A DNA stretch of 64,000 bases from Loripinus fragilis. Its lineage: Eukaryota > Mollusca > Bivalvia > Lucinida > Lucinidae. Within the stretch, counting starts at the first letter, position 1. Every line of letters begins with the position of its first letter. The stretch is taken from NCBI GenBank assembly GCA_964019695.1, contig OZ026525.1, forward strand, positions 60,234,253 to 60,298,252. Direction: 5' to 3'. The position numbers and the translations under genes were made by a program. Shown here piece after piece: positions 44,211 through 55,935 of the stretch. The notes beneath the pieces were generated by a model that did no database searches, was not told the origin of the DNA, and saw only the letters and a program-made list of their open reading frames with translations.

Positions 44211-44689
44211 TATAGAGGATCTTACATGAGTGCTCATGTTTTATTGAATTGATTAAACGAATTGGAAAAAAGCAATAAAATGCAAGGCTTGTAGAATATT
44301 TTATCACTTTTTCGCAATGAGTTAAATAAATTCAATAATACAAGAACACGAATGTTAGATTCTGTTTATCATTTGACATTAGGATTACTTTGAAATCTCA
44401 TTTCTGGTGCAAAAATGTTAAGATTTTGTTGTTATTTATGCAATGTTATTATTGACCTAATTTCATAATGTTACCAAAACCTGTAAACCACTAGTGATTT
44501 ATTGATTTTAATTCATGGCATTTTTTCACTCCAAGACAGATGTCATAGGATAAATAAATTTTCTTTCCTGATCGGTTGTTAGTTATCATATATAGTTTAA
44601 ATGGTGTGGCATGGCTATTTTGTTGAATACCCCTATTATATATTTTTGATGATTGTAAATAAGCCATAACAAATTATTGCTTTTTATGT

Positions 44690-45120
44690 AACAAATTGCT
44701 GGCAATTGTTTATTCTTTCCTTGCTAGCAGTAACTTTTGTCTTCTGTTGATAACCTTTGCAAACAGTTTGGACCCAGAGCAGGCCAACAGCACATCCTGA
44801 TCTGGATCCAAACTGTTTGAAACTTTGATAGTTTTCCTGGCCTTGAGGTTATAAAAAAAATTCCATGCTCAACTCAGCTGAGCACGAAATTTATCCTGCT
44901 CATAAGTGTTAAAATACCAACAATTGATGGCATTTTAACATTTATTAGCATGATAAATGCAACATCAAAGAGAGAAAGCAAGAAACTTCTTCATTTGTCG
45001 GTATTTTAGTTTTTATGAGCAGTTGAAATTTCATGCACAGTTGAGTTGAGCATGAAAAAAGTTTTATATCCTCGGGGCCAGAATGAAATTTTGAATTTTT
45101 TTTTTTCAAAAGTCAGCAGA
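44690..45120. repeat. nested foldbacks
   Basis: GCAAACAGTTTGGACCCAGA is mirrored by TCTGGATCCAAACTGTTTGA at 44759-44822 (type 2-like core). It is followed by an inverted pair CTCAACTCAGCTGAGCACGA against AGTTGAGTTGAGCATGA and TTAAAATACC-type arms at 44880-45060, as if one foldback sits inside another. No coding potential. Confidence 0.5.
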
Positions 45121-45308
45121 TGACCACAAAGGCTAGCATATAAGAAAAAATAGTCACTGTTAAAAGGATCAGTGTATCTTATGTAAGTTTTTCTTTTCCT
45201 GATTGAGATTCTGACAGTAAATGTTTGTTAGTTATTATCATATATAGATTTTGCTTGTTTGATTAAATGGCTTGGCAGGGCTATTCTGTTGAGTACCCCC
45301 AACATATG

Positions 45309-45367
45309 CCAGTCCCGACATGGCTGAAAAATTGTTGACTGGGATGTAAAGAATCAAACCAAGCAAA
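45309..45367 (+). mobile_element. SINE-A tail with exact 14-bp target duplication
   Basis: The 59-bp insert (AGTCCCGACATGGCTGAAAA, then TTGTTGACTGGGATGTAAAG, ending ATCAAACCAAGCAAA) is flanked by ACCCCCAACATATG at 45295-45308 and 45368-45381. It sits in a decayed MITE-H arm. The duplication length is that of LINE-mobilised SINE insertion; the insert is heavily 5'-truncated. Confidence 0.8.
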
Positions 45368-45454
45368 ACCCCCAACATATGTTTTTGATGATTACAATGC
45401 AGTCCTTTTATAATACAACTTGTATAAAAATGGATTTGGATATAACATGGTCAT

Positions 45455-45660
45455 GTCGTGGCTCTCTAATTTTTTACCATGGAATTTCACAAAGCAGTTA
45501 TAGGAAAATGACTAAAATGGCAATTTTACAAAGGAATTATAGGAAAATGACCATATTAATTCCTTTTTAAAATTGAAAATTATTCCTTTGTAAAATTGCC
45601 ATTTTCGTGGTCATTTTCCTTTAATTCTTTTGTAAAATTGCCATTTTATAATACAATACA
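45455..45660. repeat. AT-rich foldback (AAATGGCAATTTTACAAAGG arms)
   Basis: AAATGGCAATTTTACAAAGG, then AATTATAGGAAAATGACCA is mirrored by TGGTCATTTTCCTTTAATTC, then TTTTGTAAAATTGCCATTTT. Partial extra arms give three tandem related segments. Confidence 0.65.
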
Positions 45661-45804
45661 ATTCACTTGTAACGATTCAAAGATAGCATTACAAAGGAAC
45701 TGAAATGTATAAATAACCAACAACAAACCATTGATTTTTGTGTAACAAATTGCTGGCGACTCTTCATTTTCTGTTTTGAAACCATGAAATAATGATTTTG
45801 TATA

Positions 45805-46007
45805 TACAGTAAAACCTGTGTAAAATGGCCTCTCTCAAAAAGACCGAGCATTGGTTTTCAAGACCAATTAGCGCTTAATGCAGGTCAAACGTATTTGCTC
45901 CCCTTGGAGCATTCTGCAATGCTTTTCACCTGCATTAAGCTAGCATTTGTCATTTAGATCTTTATTTTGCCTATTTTGAGAGGTCGTTTTACACAGGTTT
46001 TACTGCG
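45805..46007. mobile_element. foldback element, TACAGTAAAACCTGTGTAAAA type, copy 1
   Basis: The left end TACAGTAAAACCTGTGTAAA and right end TTTACACAGGTTTTACTG are inverted. Inner blocks include GCTTAATGCAGGTCAAACG and CACCTGCATTAAGC, also inverted. A second copy is at 57176-57372 and a half-copy at 35575-35665. A TA target fits both copies. Confidence 0.75.
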
Positions 46008-46167
46008 TAATGATTTTGTATATATGTTGATAGTGTATAGAGCTGTGAGAGACGTGACATTTTTAATTTAATAGAATGATATTTAAGGGAATAAAATATT
46101 TACATCTACTGTGTTGTCATTAATAAACATGATCATATGTGGACATATCCTTCCATTTTCATTTCTG

Positions 46168-46437
46168 GGACTTGGCCCCATAGCACAATTGGTAACGTAT
46201 CTGGCAACAGATGCGAGTCTGACTGCAGATCCAGGGGTGGTGAGTTTGATCCCGGCCCGATCCCATACTTTCGTTGAGACTGATCATGAAATAATTTCTA
46301 CGGACATTCTCCTCCCTTCTGCTGAATCATTAAACTGCTTGTTCAAGCTAGCCCAGGAAAAAGTGTGGTCAGGGGAACTGACCATTCCGCCATGACCATA
46401 GCTGTTGACTTAGGACGTAAAGCAACAAAAACAAAAT
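46168..46437 (+). mobile_element. SINE-C (tRNA-derived), near full length
   Basis: The head has GACTTGGCCCCATAGCACAA, then TTGGTAACG (A-box-like) and GGTGAGTTTGATCCCGGC (B-box-like). The body has CTTTCGTTGAGACTGATCAT, and the tail GACGTAAAGCAACAAAAAC. The 94-codon frame over it is not a gene. A truncated copy is at 41546-41755. Confidence 0.75.
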
Positions 46438-46590
46438 TTTCATTTTTGGGTACTTTTTTGAAGTATTGGACCCATTTGGGGCAACATGAGTAACGTCGTG
46501 AGAAAAGAGCTTTAGAAGAATGCAACATTAAATGCATATCTTTACAGTTTGATCAGTGCTTTGGTTGTTCACTGTCAAGTATTCTAGATT

Positions 46591-49500
46591 CTAGCTGGTC
46601 ACTGTAGCTTACAAGACTGGTGTGTGGCTCATCTGTTTGTCAGCTGGTCACTGTAGCTTACAAGCATGGTGTGTGGCGCATCTGTTTGTTAGCTGGTCAC
46701 TGTAGCTTACAAGCATGGTGTGTGGCGCATCTGTTTGTTAGCTGGTCACTGTAGCTTACAAGCATGGTGTGTGGCTCATCTGTTTGTTAGCTGGTCACTG
46801 TAGCTTACAAGACTGGTGTTTGGCTCATCTGTTTGTAGCTGGTCACTGTAGCTTACAAGACTGGTGTGTGACTCATCTGTTCGTTAGCTGGTCACTGTAG
46901 CTTACAAGCATGGTGTGTGGCTCATCTGTTTGTAGCTGGTCACTGTAGCTTACTAGACTGGTGTGTGGCTCATCTGTTTGTTAGCTGGTCACTGTAGCTT
47001 ACTAGACTGGTGTGTGACTCATCTGTTTGTTAGCTGGTCACTGTAGCTTACAAGCATGGTGTGTGGCTCATCTGTTTGTTAGCTGGTCACTGTAGCTTAC
47101 AAGACTGGTGTGTGGCTCATCTGTTTGTTAGCTGGTCACTGTAGCTTACAAGACTGGTGTGTGTCTCATCTGTTTGTTAGCTGGTCACTGTAGCTTACAA
47201 GCCTGTGTGTGTCTCATCTGTTTGTTAGCTGGTCACTGTAGCTTACAAGACTGGTGTGTGGCTCATCTGTTTGTAGCTGGTCACTGTAGCTTACTAGACT
47301 GGTGTGTGGCTCATCTGTTTGTTAGCTGGTCACTGTAGCTTACAAGACTGGTGTGTGGCGCATCTGTTCGTTAGCTGGTCACTGTAGCTTACAAGCCTGT
47401 GTGTGTCTCATCTGTTTGTTAGCTGGTCACTGTAGCTTACAAGACTGGTGTGTGGCTCATCTGTTTGTTAGCTGGTCACTGTAGCTTACTAGACTGGTGT
47501 TTGGCTCATCTGTTTGTAGCTGGTCACTGTAGCTTACAAGACTGGTGTGTGGCGCATCTGTTCGTTAGCTGGTCACTGTAGCTTACAAGCCTGTGTGTGT
47601 CTCATCTGTTTGTTAGCTGGTCACTGTAGCTTACTAGACTGGTGTGTGGCTCATCTGTTCGTTAGCTGGTCACTAGCTTACAAGCCTGGTGTGTGGCTCA
47701 TCTGTTTGTTAGCTGGTCACTGTAGCTTACAAGACTGGTGTGTGGCGCATCTGTTTGTTAGCTGGTCACTGTAGCTTACTAGACTGGTGTGTGGCTCATC
47801 TGTTTGTAGCTGGTCACTGTAGCTTACTAGACTGGTGTGTGGCTCATCTGTTTGTTAGCTGGTCACTGTAGCTTACTAGACTGGTGTGTGGCTCATCTGT
47901 TTGTTAGCTGGTCACTGTAGCTTACTAGACTGGTGTGTGGCTCATCTGTTTGTTAGCTGGTCACTGTAGCTTACAAGCCTGTGTGTGTCTCATCTGTTTG
48001 TAGCTGGTCACTGTAGCTTACAAGCATGGTGTGTGGCGCATCTGTTTGTAGCTGGTCACTGTAGCTTACAAGCCTGTGTGTGTCTCATCTGTTTGTTAGC
48101 TGGTCACTGTAGCTTACTAGACTGGTGTGTGGCGCATCTGTTCGTTAGCTGGTCACTGTAGCTTACGAGACTGGTGTGTGGCTCATCTGTTTGTTAGCTG
48201 GTCACTGTAGCTTACAAGACTGGTGTGTGGCTCATCTGTTTGTTAGCTGGTCACTGTAGCTTACAAGCATGGTGTGTGGCTCATCTGTTTGTTAGCTGGT
48301 CACTGTAGCTTACAAGCCTGTGTGTGGCTCATCTGTTTGTTAGCTGGTCACTGTAGCTTACAAGACTGGTGTGTGGCTCATCTGTTTGTTAGCTGGTCAC
48401 TGTAGCTTACAAGCATGGTGTGTGGCTCATCTGTTTGTTAGCTGGTCACTGTAGCTTACAAGACTGGTGTGTGGCGCATCTGTTTGTTAGCTGGTCACTG
48501 TAGCTTACGAGACTGGTGTGTGGCTCATCTGTTTGTAGCTGGTCACTGTAGCTTACAAGCCTGTGTGTGTCTCATCTGTTTGTTAGCTGGTCACTGTAGC
48601 TTACAAGACTGGTGTGTGGCTCATCTGTTTGTTAGCTGGTCACTGTAGCTTACAAGCCTGTGTGTGTCTCATCTGTTTGTTAGCTGGTCACTGTAGCTTA
48701 CAAGCCTGGTGTGTGGCTCATCTGTTTGTTAGCTGGTCACTGTAGCTTACTAGACTGGTGTGTGGCTCATCTGTTTGTTAGCTGGTCACTGTAGCTTACT
48801 AGACTGGTGTTTGGCTCATCTGTTTGTAGCTGGTCACTGTAGCTTACAAGACTGGTGTGTGACTCATCTGTTCGTTAGCTGGTCACTGTAGCTTACAAGC
48901 AAGGTGTGTGGCGCATCTGTTTGTTAGCTGGTCACTGTAGCTTACAAGCCTGTGTGTGTCTCATCTGTTTGTTAGCTGGTCACTGTAGCTTACAAGCCTG
49001 TGTGTGTCTCATCTGTTTGTTAGCTGGTCACTGTAGCTTACAAGACTGGTGTGTGTCTCATCTGTTTGTTAGCTGGTCACTGTAGCTTACAAGCATGGTG
49101 TGTGGCGCAAATGTTCGTTAGCTGGTCACTGTAGCTTACGAGACTGGTGTGTGGCGCATCTGTTTGTTAGCTGGTCACTGTAGCTTACAAGCCTGTGTGT
49201 GTCTCATCTGTTTGTTAGCTGGTCACTGTAGCTTACAAGACTGGTGTGTGGCTCATCTGTTCGTTAGCTGGTCACTAGCTTACAAGCCTGGTGTGTGGCT
49301 CATCTGTTTGTTTGCTAGTCTCTGTAGCTTACAAGCCTGTGTGTGTCTCATCTGTTTGTTAGCTGGTCACTGTAGCTTACAAGACTGGTGTGTGGCTCAT
49401 CTGTTTGTTAGCTGGTCACTGTAGCTTACAAGCCTGTGTGTGTCTCATCTGTTTGTTAGCTGGTCACTGTAGCTTACAAGCCTGGTGTGTGGCTCATCTG

Positions 49501-50240
49501 TTTGTTAGCTGGTCACTGTAGCTTACTAGACTGGTGTGTGGCTCATCTGTTAGTTAGCTGGTCACTGTAGCTTACTAGACTGGTGTTTGGCTCATCTGTT
49601 TGTAGCTGGTCACTGTAGCTTACAAGACTGGTGTGTGACTCATCTGTTCGTTAGCTGGTCACTGTAGCTTACAAGCAAGGTGTGTGGCGCATCTGTTTGT
49701 TAGCTGGTCACTGTAGCTTACAAGCCTGTGTGTGTCTCATCTGTTTGTTAGCTGGTCACTGTAGCTTACAAGCCTGTGTGTGTCTCATCTGTTTGTTAGC
49801 TGGTCACTGTAGCTTACAAGACTGGTGTGTGTCTCATCTGTTTGTTAGCTGGTCACTGTAGCTTACAAGCATGGTGTGTGGCGCATCTGTTCGTTAGCTG
49901 GTCACTGTAGCTTACGAGACTGGTGTGTGGCGCATCTGTTTGTTAGCTGGTCACTGTAGCTTACAAGCCTGTGTGTGTCTCATCTGTTTGTTAGCTGGTC
50001 ACTGTAGCTTACAAGACTGGTGTGTGGCTCATCTGTTCGTTAGCTGGTCACTAGCTTACAAGCCTGGTGTGTGGCTCATCTGTTTGTTTGCTAGTCTCTG
50101 GTGCTTACAAGACTAGTGTGTGGCTAATCTGTTTGTTAGCTAGTCACTGTAGCTTACAAAACTGGTGTGTGGCTCATCTTTTCGTTAGCTGGTCACTGTC
50201 GCTTACAAGCCTGGTGTGTGGTTCATCTGTTCATTTTCTT
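46591..50240 (+). repeat. minisatellite, ~75 units of 47-49 bp
   Basis: Tandem array of the unit TTAGCTGGTCACTGTAGCTT, then ACAAGACTGGTGTGTGGCTC, then ATCTGTTTG (49 bp). Common variants: 48 bp with AAGCCTGTGTGTGTCTC, 47 bp lacking TT before AGCTGG, and single-base changes (GACTGG/GCATGG/GCCTGG; GGCTC/GGCGC; TTTG/TTCG). Because unit lengths are not all multiples of three, open frames across it (up to 91 codons) shift and are not genes. The outer units (50092-50240) are more diverged, as usual at array edges. Confidence 0.95.
48540..50092 (+). repeat. 776-bp higher-order tandem duplication within the minisatellite
   Basis: Units from about 48540-49316 are repeated in the same order of variants at about 49317-50092, offset 776 bp. 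Markers: AGACTGGTGTTTGG at 48801 and 49577; the rare GCAAGGTGTGTGGCGC in both; and the odd unit ending TTTGCTAGTCTCTG at the end of each block. Few differences exist (for example TTTG/TTAG near 49550), so the block duplication is recent compared with the units. Confidence 0.85.
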
Positions 50241-50549
50241 CCAGCTCTCTATTCGCTTGCCCAAAGCAGGTTAAAACAGACTGCCTTAGGCTATCAACAC
50301 AGACCTTGAAGATTCTGATATAGTTTTGAATGGCAGGGATTCCAGAAAAGGATTGGAAGTAGGACTATTTGTAGGTGTTGAATGAATAGTATAGTAATAG
50401 TGACTGGTACTAGGATCGTTTTTGTTGTGAGCTCTTGTTGCATTTGTCATAAAATAATGGTCTACACACGTTTTTTCACGCATTTACATTTTCCGGGTCT
50501 GGAGGAAGCTGTTTGAACACGAGGCCATTAGGCAGTGTTTAAACATCTC

Positions 50550-50985
50550 CCAAGGGACCTGGCAAGTGTTAATGAAATTAAACAAACATGTGTGATCGTT
50601 ATTCTTGCATATTTTACATGGTTCCAACATAAAGTCCACTGAAAACACCGCTAAAACCTTCAAATACAATTTTTCTTACACTGGTTTTCTCCGAACAAAA
50701 TTGCGCTAGCGTTAAACTTTCGAATATCATAACGTCGTCACAACATCATAATGCATGCAAAGTTTTCGGGAACAAAAACGTCGTCGTATCAGGCTGGGCT
50801 ATAATGCTTTTCATGTATTGGCAGACTAACAAATTAGGGCTCATTTTAAGTTTCAAAGTAAAACACATGTTCAAACAGCATGTGAATCTCATGATTTGAA
50901 CATTTGGTTTTCGTTCTTTTGACAATGACTTCAAACAGCTTTGTGGAACGAATTTTATGCAAGAATGGGTTTTTAAAGTTGGTTG
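50550..50985. repeat. dispersed repeat (partner of 28.01-28.26 kb)
   Basis: GGGACCTGGCAAGTGTTAAT, then ACATGTGTGATCGTTATTCT is direct to 28240. AACACATGTTCAAACAGCAT, then GGTTTTCGTTCTTTTGACA is the complement of 28080-28130. It sits between the minisatellite and LINE relics. No gene is seen. Confidence 0.5.
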
Positions 50986-50997
50986 TTAAGTATCTTG

Positions 50998-52150
50998 TTC
51001 GTCATGATGGTTTTATTTGACTGGTGTGTGGTTCGCAGATCCTCTCATCCAAGTTTTTCATTATTAAAGTGAAACTGCTAGTTTGGCGGTAGTCTTTGAA
51101 GGAAAATCAGGTTATCTCTAGATAGATTGCACTTTTATTGAGTTGGCCCATGTTGTAGTAGCATATTCTAATTGTGAAGACGAACTTCCAAGTCATGTAG
51201 CATTTACACTTCGGTGCTTATATTAAAGTCTTGTTCGTCATGATGGTTTTACTTGGCTGGCACCTGGTTTGCAGATCCTCTCATTCATGTTGTGACACTG
51301 CTAGCTTAGCAGTAGTCTTTGAAGGAAATTCTGAATACCCATCTCTGTATATCTTGCACTTTTATTGAGTTGACCTTGTTGTACGAGTTACCTCTAAAGT
51401 AAGGAAGGAATCAACACAATCAAGTACCACACCTGACTCAATGTACATGCAATCCCAGTTTGCAGATTCTCTCATCCAGGTTGTGACACTGCTAGTTTGG
51501 CAGTAGTCTTTGAAGGAAAATCTAGCTGCCCATCTTTAGATAGATTGCACTTTTATTGAGTTGGCCTTGTGTAAATCCCATGTTGTAGTAGCGTATTCTA
51601 AATGTGAAGACGAACTTCCAAGTCATGTAGCATTTTGACTTCGTTGCTTTTATTAAAGTCTTCCTCTGAACTAAGGGTGAGGCTTTGGCGCAGTGAAATT
51701 GGTGTAAGCCCTCCAGTAAGGTATTTTTACTGATTATTCCTAGGCAAAACTTCTTTTGTGGAACATTTGTGTTATGTATGTCTTGTGTTTGTAATGCTTT
51801 CGTGTCTGTTCATTGCTGCCTTGTGGTCACCTGAAGGGAAAGGGCTGACCTCTTGGCTTTTGTTTGTGATGTTTATTGTGATTTTGTCACTTTCCCATTT
51901 GGTATCCTGGGACAGGTGTTGTACTTGATTGTATCGATTCCTGATCCTTGCTGTCTTTCTTACTTTGTTTGTCATGATAGTTTTATTCTGCTGGCACTTG
52001 GTTTGCAGATCCTCTCATCCAAGTTGTGACACTGCTAGTTTGGCAGTAGTCTTTAAAAGAAAATCTGATTGCTTATCTCTAGATAGATTGCTCTTTTATT
52101 GAGTTGATCTTGTTATGTGAGTTACATCGTGTAGTAGCATATTCTAACTG
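50998..52150 (-). pseudogene. four partial copies of a LINE post-RT segment, plus a Penelope tail
   Basis: A block of about 150-210 bp repeats at about 50998-51230, 51232-51390, 51455-51665 and 51968-52150. Markers on the plus strand are CTGGTTTGCAGATCCTCTCA, GACACTGCTAGTTTGGCAGT and AGATTGCACTTTTATTGAG. On the minus strand it gives LEYATT..., KDYCQTSSVT and similar residues, the 'qLEYA...QRRAArf...DY..tsSVt' segment after a LINE RT. Between copies three and four lies a Penelope-like tail (51670-51965). Each copy ends at about the same point. Confidence 0.6.
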
Positions 52151-52700
52151 AAGACATTTCTTCAGTGCTGTTGGAGGCTTGTTGGCCCTCTTTATCATAA
52201 ATTCTACATGGCTGTATCGAGATAGCTTGTCATTCATAGTGATACAAGACACTTTGCTTGTATCTAAGGTATCTTTCAACTATTGATTGTGAATTGTATA
52301 AACAGTCTGTTTTATCCTGCGCTTGTTTGTAATCCCTTATGTGTTCATTTTTGTCTGGGTTAAAATTATTTGCCTGCCTGTCTATAACAACTCTACATGT
52401 TGACATGACTAGAAGTTACTGGAGCAGTTAAAGAAGATTTCACACCAGTTCCTGTCAGCGAGGAAGCCCTTGATCTATTACGGATATTGTTTCTAACTCC
52501 ATAAAAATGGAGCTTGGCCGTGGAACGTTAATGTGGAATTTTATCAAACGCCTTGCTAACGTTTCAACAAAATGGTATCGATCTGTTCCTGCTGTCAGTA
52601 TCATGCACTGTAAGAAGCAGTTAAATCTTAAAAGAATTTTACAGACTCTTTGCTGATGGTTGCTCAATATGGTATTTTTCAGTTAATTCATAAGATGGCT
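52079..52700 (-). pseudogene. degenerate LINE reverse transcriptase
   Basis: Minus-strand frames give NVSKAFDKIPH (first RT catalytic block; usual DFSKAFDKVPH), KLHFYGVRNNI, then a damaged gap and, from 52279, MNDKLSRYSHVEFMIKRANK then CLQLEYATTRCN. The catalytic second block (xADD) is not found; it should lie near 52300-52400. It is upstream in the same orientation as the first post-RT copy, so probably one element. From 52701 to 53340 nothing is supportable. Confidence 0.65.
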
Positions 52701-53544
52701 GTGTGTCGATCCTTTATCTTACTGCATGTCGATGTCAAGGAAACTGGTCTGTAGTTAGCAGCCTTGTTCTTATCTCCCTTTTTGTCACATCTTTTTTAAC
52801 GTGGGGCATAGGCATGCAAGTTTCCCTACGTCCGATTGGTTGGTTGTCCGTTGGTCAACATTTACCATTGATGCCTTACAACTTCTCTGACAGTTTGTAC
52901 AAATGTTTTTTTTTAATTTTGCAGATTTCATTCTGTGTGGTCTGAAGATGGCCATCTGATTCGTTTTCTAGTCTTCATATTATTGATTGACACTTTTCAG
53001 CATTTTTGATATGAGTCATGTTTGGGCTCTGATATTATGAAACTGTATAAATAGACTGTGGGTTCCTGGTGAGCGCAACTTCTTTAGTTTTATACTGATC
53101 TTTTTGAAACTTTATTTGTGTTTTGATCATGGTCTGAAGATATGCAATGTTTTTTTTACATAAACTCTAGATTAATTCTTATTACCTTTTTTAGCATTTT
53201 GAATTAAGTCATTTTTTGTTACATGGGCTGAAGATGAGCATGCATTTTTTCATAATCTCCAGATCAATTTTGGACACTTTTCAGCATTTTAAACCTCCTT
53301 TGATATATATCACAGCCCTGCACCATAAATATATAGTTCACACAAAAATACACAGCAGGTGCGACAGAAACACTCAAAAGAAGTTTTGCATCGCCTATTT
53401 TTTTTTAGATAATTTAATTCTCTCGAATACTTCAATCACAACTTTTTGTATTTGATAATGTTCCAACATACCTGTGTGTTTCTGTAGAAAGTTTTAAAAT
53501 CAGCCCTTTGATACATTGAAACACGTCCACAAATACAAAAGGGG

Positions 53545-54480
53545 TCATAATTCAGATTCAGAAAGTTGAGTTTGGTTACAAGTCATATTCTTAGTACCCT
53601 GTATGGCATTGATCGGGCAGTGATACAGGCTTGGCAGCGCCTCCTTATGGTCTGCACGCGTACATTCCCTGATTACACGCTTAAGAATGTTTAACCACTC
53701 TTGCATTGCATTCCAAGTTCTTCCCAGATATGCTCTATGAGGATGAGGTCTGGCGAGTTGGCTGTCCATTCTAGCCCCTGGATGTTCTGCTGCCTTATAA
53801 AGTTGTTGACAACTCTGCCACAATAGGGTCTGGCGTTGTCATCTCTTGCTACATTAGACCAAGGAATGGAACAACAACTAGCTGTAAAATCTTCTTGACA
53901 TAGAGCTGAGTATTGAGATTGCCTTTGATGATTAAGAGCCGAGTTTTCAGTCTTTACCCTGGCCCAGACCATTATAGAGCCCCTGTCAGGAAATCATTCA
54001 CCCCGTTGTCAATCCACTCTAATTCTGCCATCATGAAAATTTCAGGTTAAATCGGCTTTTATCAGAAAACACCACTCATGACCACTGTGTCTATTGTATA
54101 TGTCCGTTCCAAACAGTCTTGACGGGTTCCTCTGTGATGTTGACTCAGTGGTGTTTTGAGGTCTTGACCGGAGATTATCTGCCCTTGTCAAATTTTGATC
54201 CAGCAGCAGTTGTCAGTTTACCCTGCAAAACTTGAGCCATGATCCGTTGGTTCCCCTGTGCCACGTTTTGGAGGTAATTGTTTTGACGTCTAGTTGTTGC
54301 CTTTGGACGCCAAGAACGTCTTCTGTCAGCTACTGAATTAGTGGCATTGAAGCATTACAGAAGCATTGATATGGTACTTTGTTGCACTCCAAACACAGCT
54401 GCATCTTGTTGAGTGGACTGTTCTGCTCTGAGCATGCCCAGAGCTTGAGATATGTTATTGGCGCTCAGAAAATGTCTTCT
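53545..54480 (-). pseudogene. Tc1-type (DD34E) transposase relic
   Basis: Cut-and-paste DNA transposase of the Tc1/mariner superfamily, inactive. From 54480 the minus strand gives, over broken frames, RRQNNYLQNVAQGNQRIMAQ (N-terminal helix-turn-helix region), SDKSRFNLKF (near the first catalytic Asp), IMVWARV, DDNARPYCGRVVNNF (second Asp; usual DNARPH has Tyr here) and LEWTANSPDLILIEHIWEEL, where Glu is 34 residues after the second Asp, giving DD34E. CACTCAAAAGAAGTTTTGCA at 53373 looks like one terminal inverted repeat of such elements, but I do not find its partner. Stops and frameshifts are frequent. Confidence 0.8.
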
Positions 54481-54599
54481 ACCAATGTTTAAGTGTAATA
54501 TGATAAGAAGAATTTAACATTTTTGCTCATGCATTATTACAAATCAACTAATTGTAATGAAACAACGAAAATGGCTCATAATCCTCAGATAATCAGAGC

Positions 54600-54730
54600 T
54601 TATGTAAATCACCAGTAAGCCATGATGGGTCAGCCAAAGAAAAACACCATGCATCAACCCACAGATGAAAGTTTTAGGTCAATGTTGTCATTGAGTCTGA
54701 GGCCTGACCCAACGTCGAACGACCAAAGAG
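54600..54730 (-). repeat. Penelope tail fragment, reversed
   Basis: AAAAACACCATGCATCAACC, CACAGATGAAAG and TTGAGTCTGAGGCCTGACCC are complements of the coding-end and post-coding blocks at 55375-55440. From 54731 to 55340 I see nothing else supportable. Confidence 0.5.
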
Positions 54731-55344
54731 GGAACCAAAGCATAGTACCAACAGGAAGAGGCATTATAATGCAGTCACACAAATACACACCAACAAAAGC
54801 GAGAATACAGTCAAAGTAAAGTTTTAGTATGCCATTGACTGATATTATTAGATAGTTTGCAGAAAGAAGTCAACTTTCACGACTTTCTTCGGGTCATTAT
54901 AAAAAAACGAACAATCTTATACCTCAAGCTCTTCCTCAGAGAGATTTCAGTTGTCCCATGCGTGGGACTTTGGGTCTGGACCCCCCTAGAAAATCACACC
55001 ATCATAGGCCTGCCAGGGAAACGCCAATAAAATGGCGTTTCGCTCGTGGGCCAATAGAGGCCCCGCTTTGTCTACTAGATGTATGTTTCTTAGGAATATT
55101 GGTATGGATCCCCGAGTTGGTGCATCCCAACTACAAAGGGTACAAAACATCGCATCATAAAACCAGAACCAAGCAGTAAAATAGATTTAAGCCCCCTCCC
55201 CCTTCTTCATTGGTGGCTGAGGCTGTTGTCCGGGTTCTAAATATTAATTCTATTATTGCTCGTTCATTGTCTGCTGATGGTCCCATTTTATGTGGCAGTT
55301 GTGCACCTCATTTGGTTTTATGATATAGTTCTTCGTGTCTTTTC

Positions 55345-55935
55345 CAGTTTTTCCTCTTTAATTGCATGACGGCGGGTCAGGCCTCGACTCAATGATATCC
55401 CTGACGTAAAGGTTAAATCGGTTGGTTGGTACCTGATGCTTGTCTTTGGCTGGGCCCACTGTGGCTAAACTAGAGGTTTTCCTTTGATCTTACTAATTGT
55501 GAGTCGTGAGCCCCTTTCTTTGTTCCATCATAGTGTGTTAATTTTATAAGATTGTTTCTCTGTGATGATACAATGCAATGCTTAGGAAGCAATCAAGCGA
55601 ATATTTGGTACCAATAAAATGCATTTAAGCCCCCAGTGGGTTAGGCTGCTGTTAGTTCTGAGGCACCAGTTTTGTTGTTGTTCAGATTCGTTGTTTATTG
55701 TTGCTCCCATTGTGGAGGCTCTGTGTTGTTCCATGTTTGTAGTGTTTTTGTGTCCTTTCTAGTTTTGCAATCATCTTGATGAGGAAGAGAAAGCTGGTAG
55801 CTTTACTTTGTTTGTCTACCTGGTGTCTTGTGACTGTTATTGTCGATGGTTCTTCCTCATAGTGTTGTGGGTTGGTCTGCAGTGTGTTATTGTGGTATTT
55901 TCTCATCATACTCACTTAATTTTTGTAATCAATCG
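55345..55935 (+). mobile_element. Penelope-like 3' region with R-tail
   Basis: CCTCTTTAATTGCATGACGG, CTGATGCTTGTCTTTGGCTG, TTTGTTCCATCATAGTGTGT, TTTGGTACCAATAAAATGCA, then R-tail blocks TTGCTCCCATTGTGGAGG and GTATTTTCTCATCATACTCA. It has the same order as 26720-27180, but more diverged. From 55936 to 56747 there is no gene I can support. Confidence 0.65.

Noticed and set aside
46591..50240. Open frames of 63-91 codons (MWRICLLAGHCSLQAC...) repeated in the array
   Set aside because: They are produced by the minisatellite unit. Unit length is mostly 49 bp, so frames drift, and no start, splice or domain evidence exists. Nor is it a CRISPR array: there are no unique spacers.
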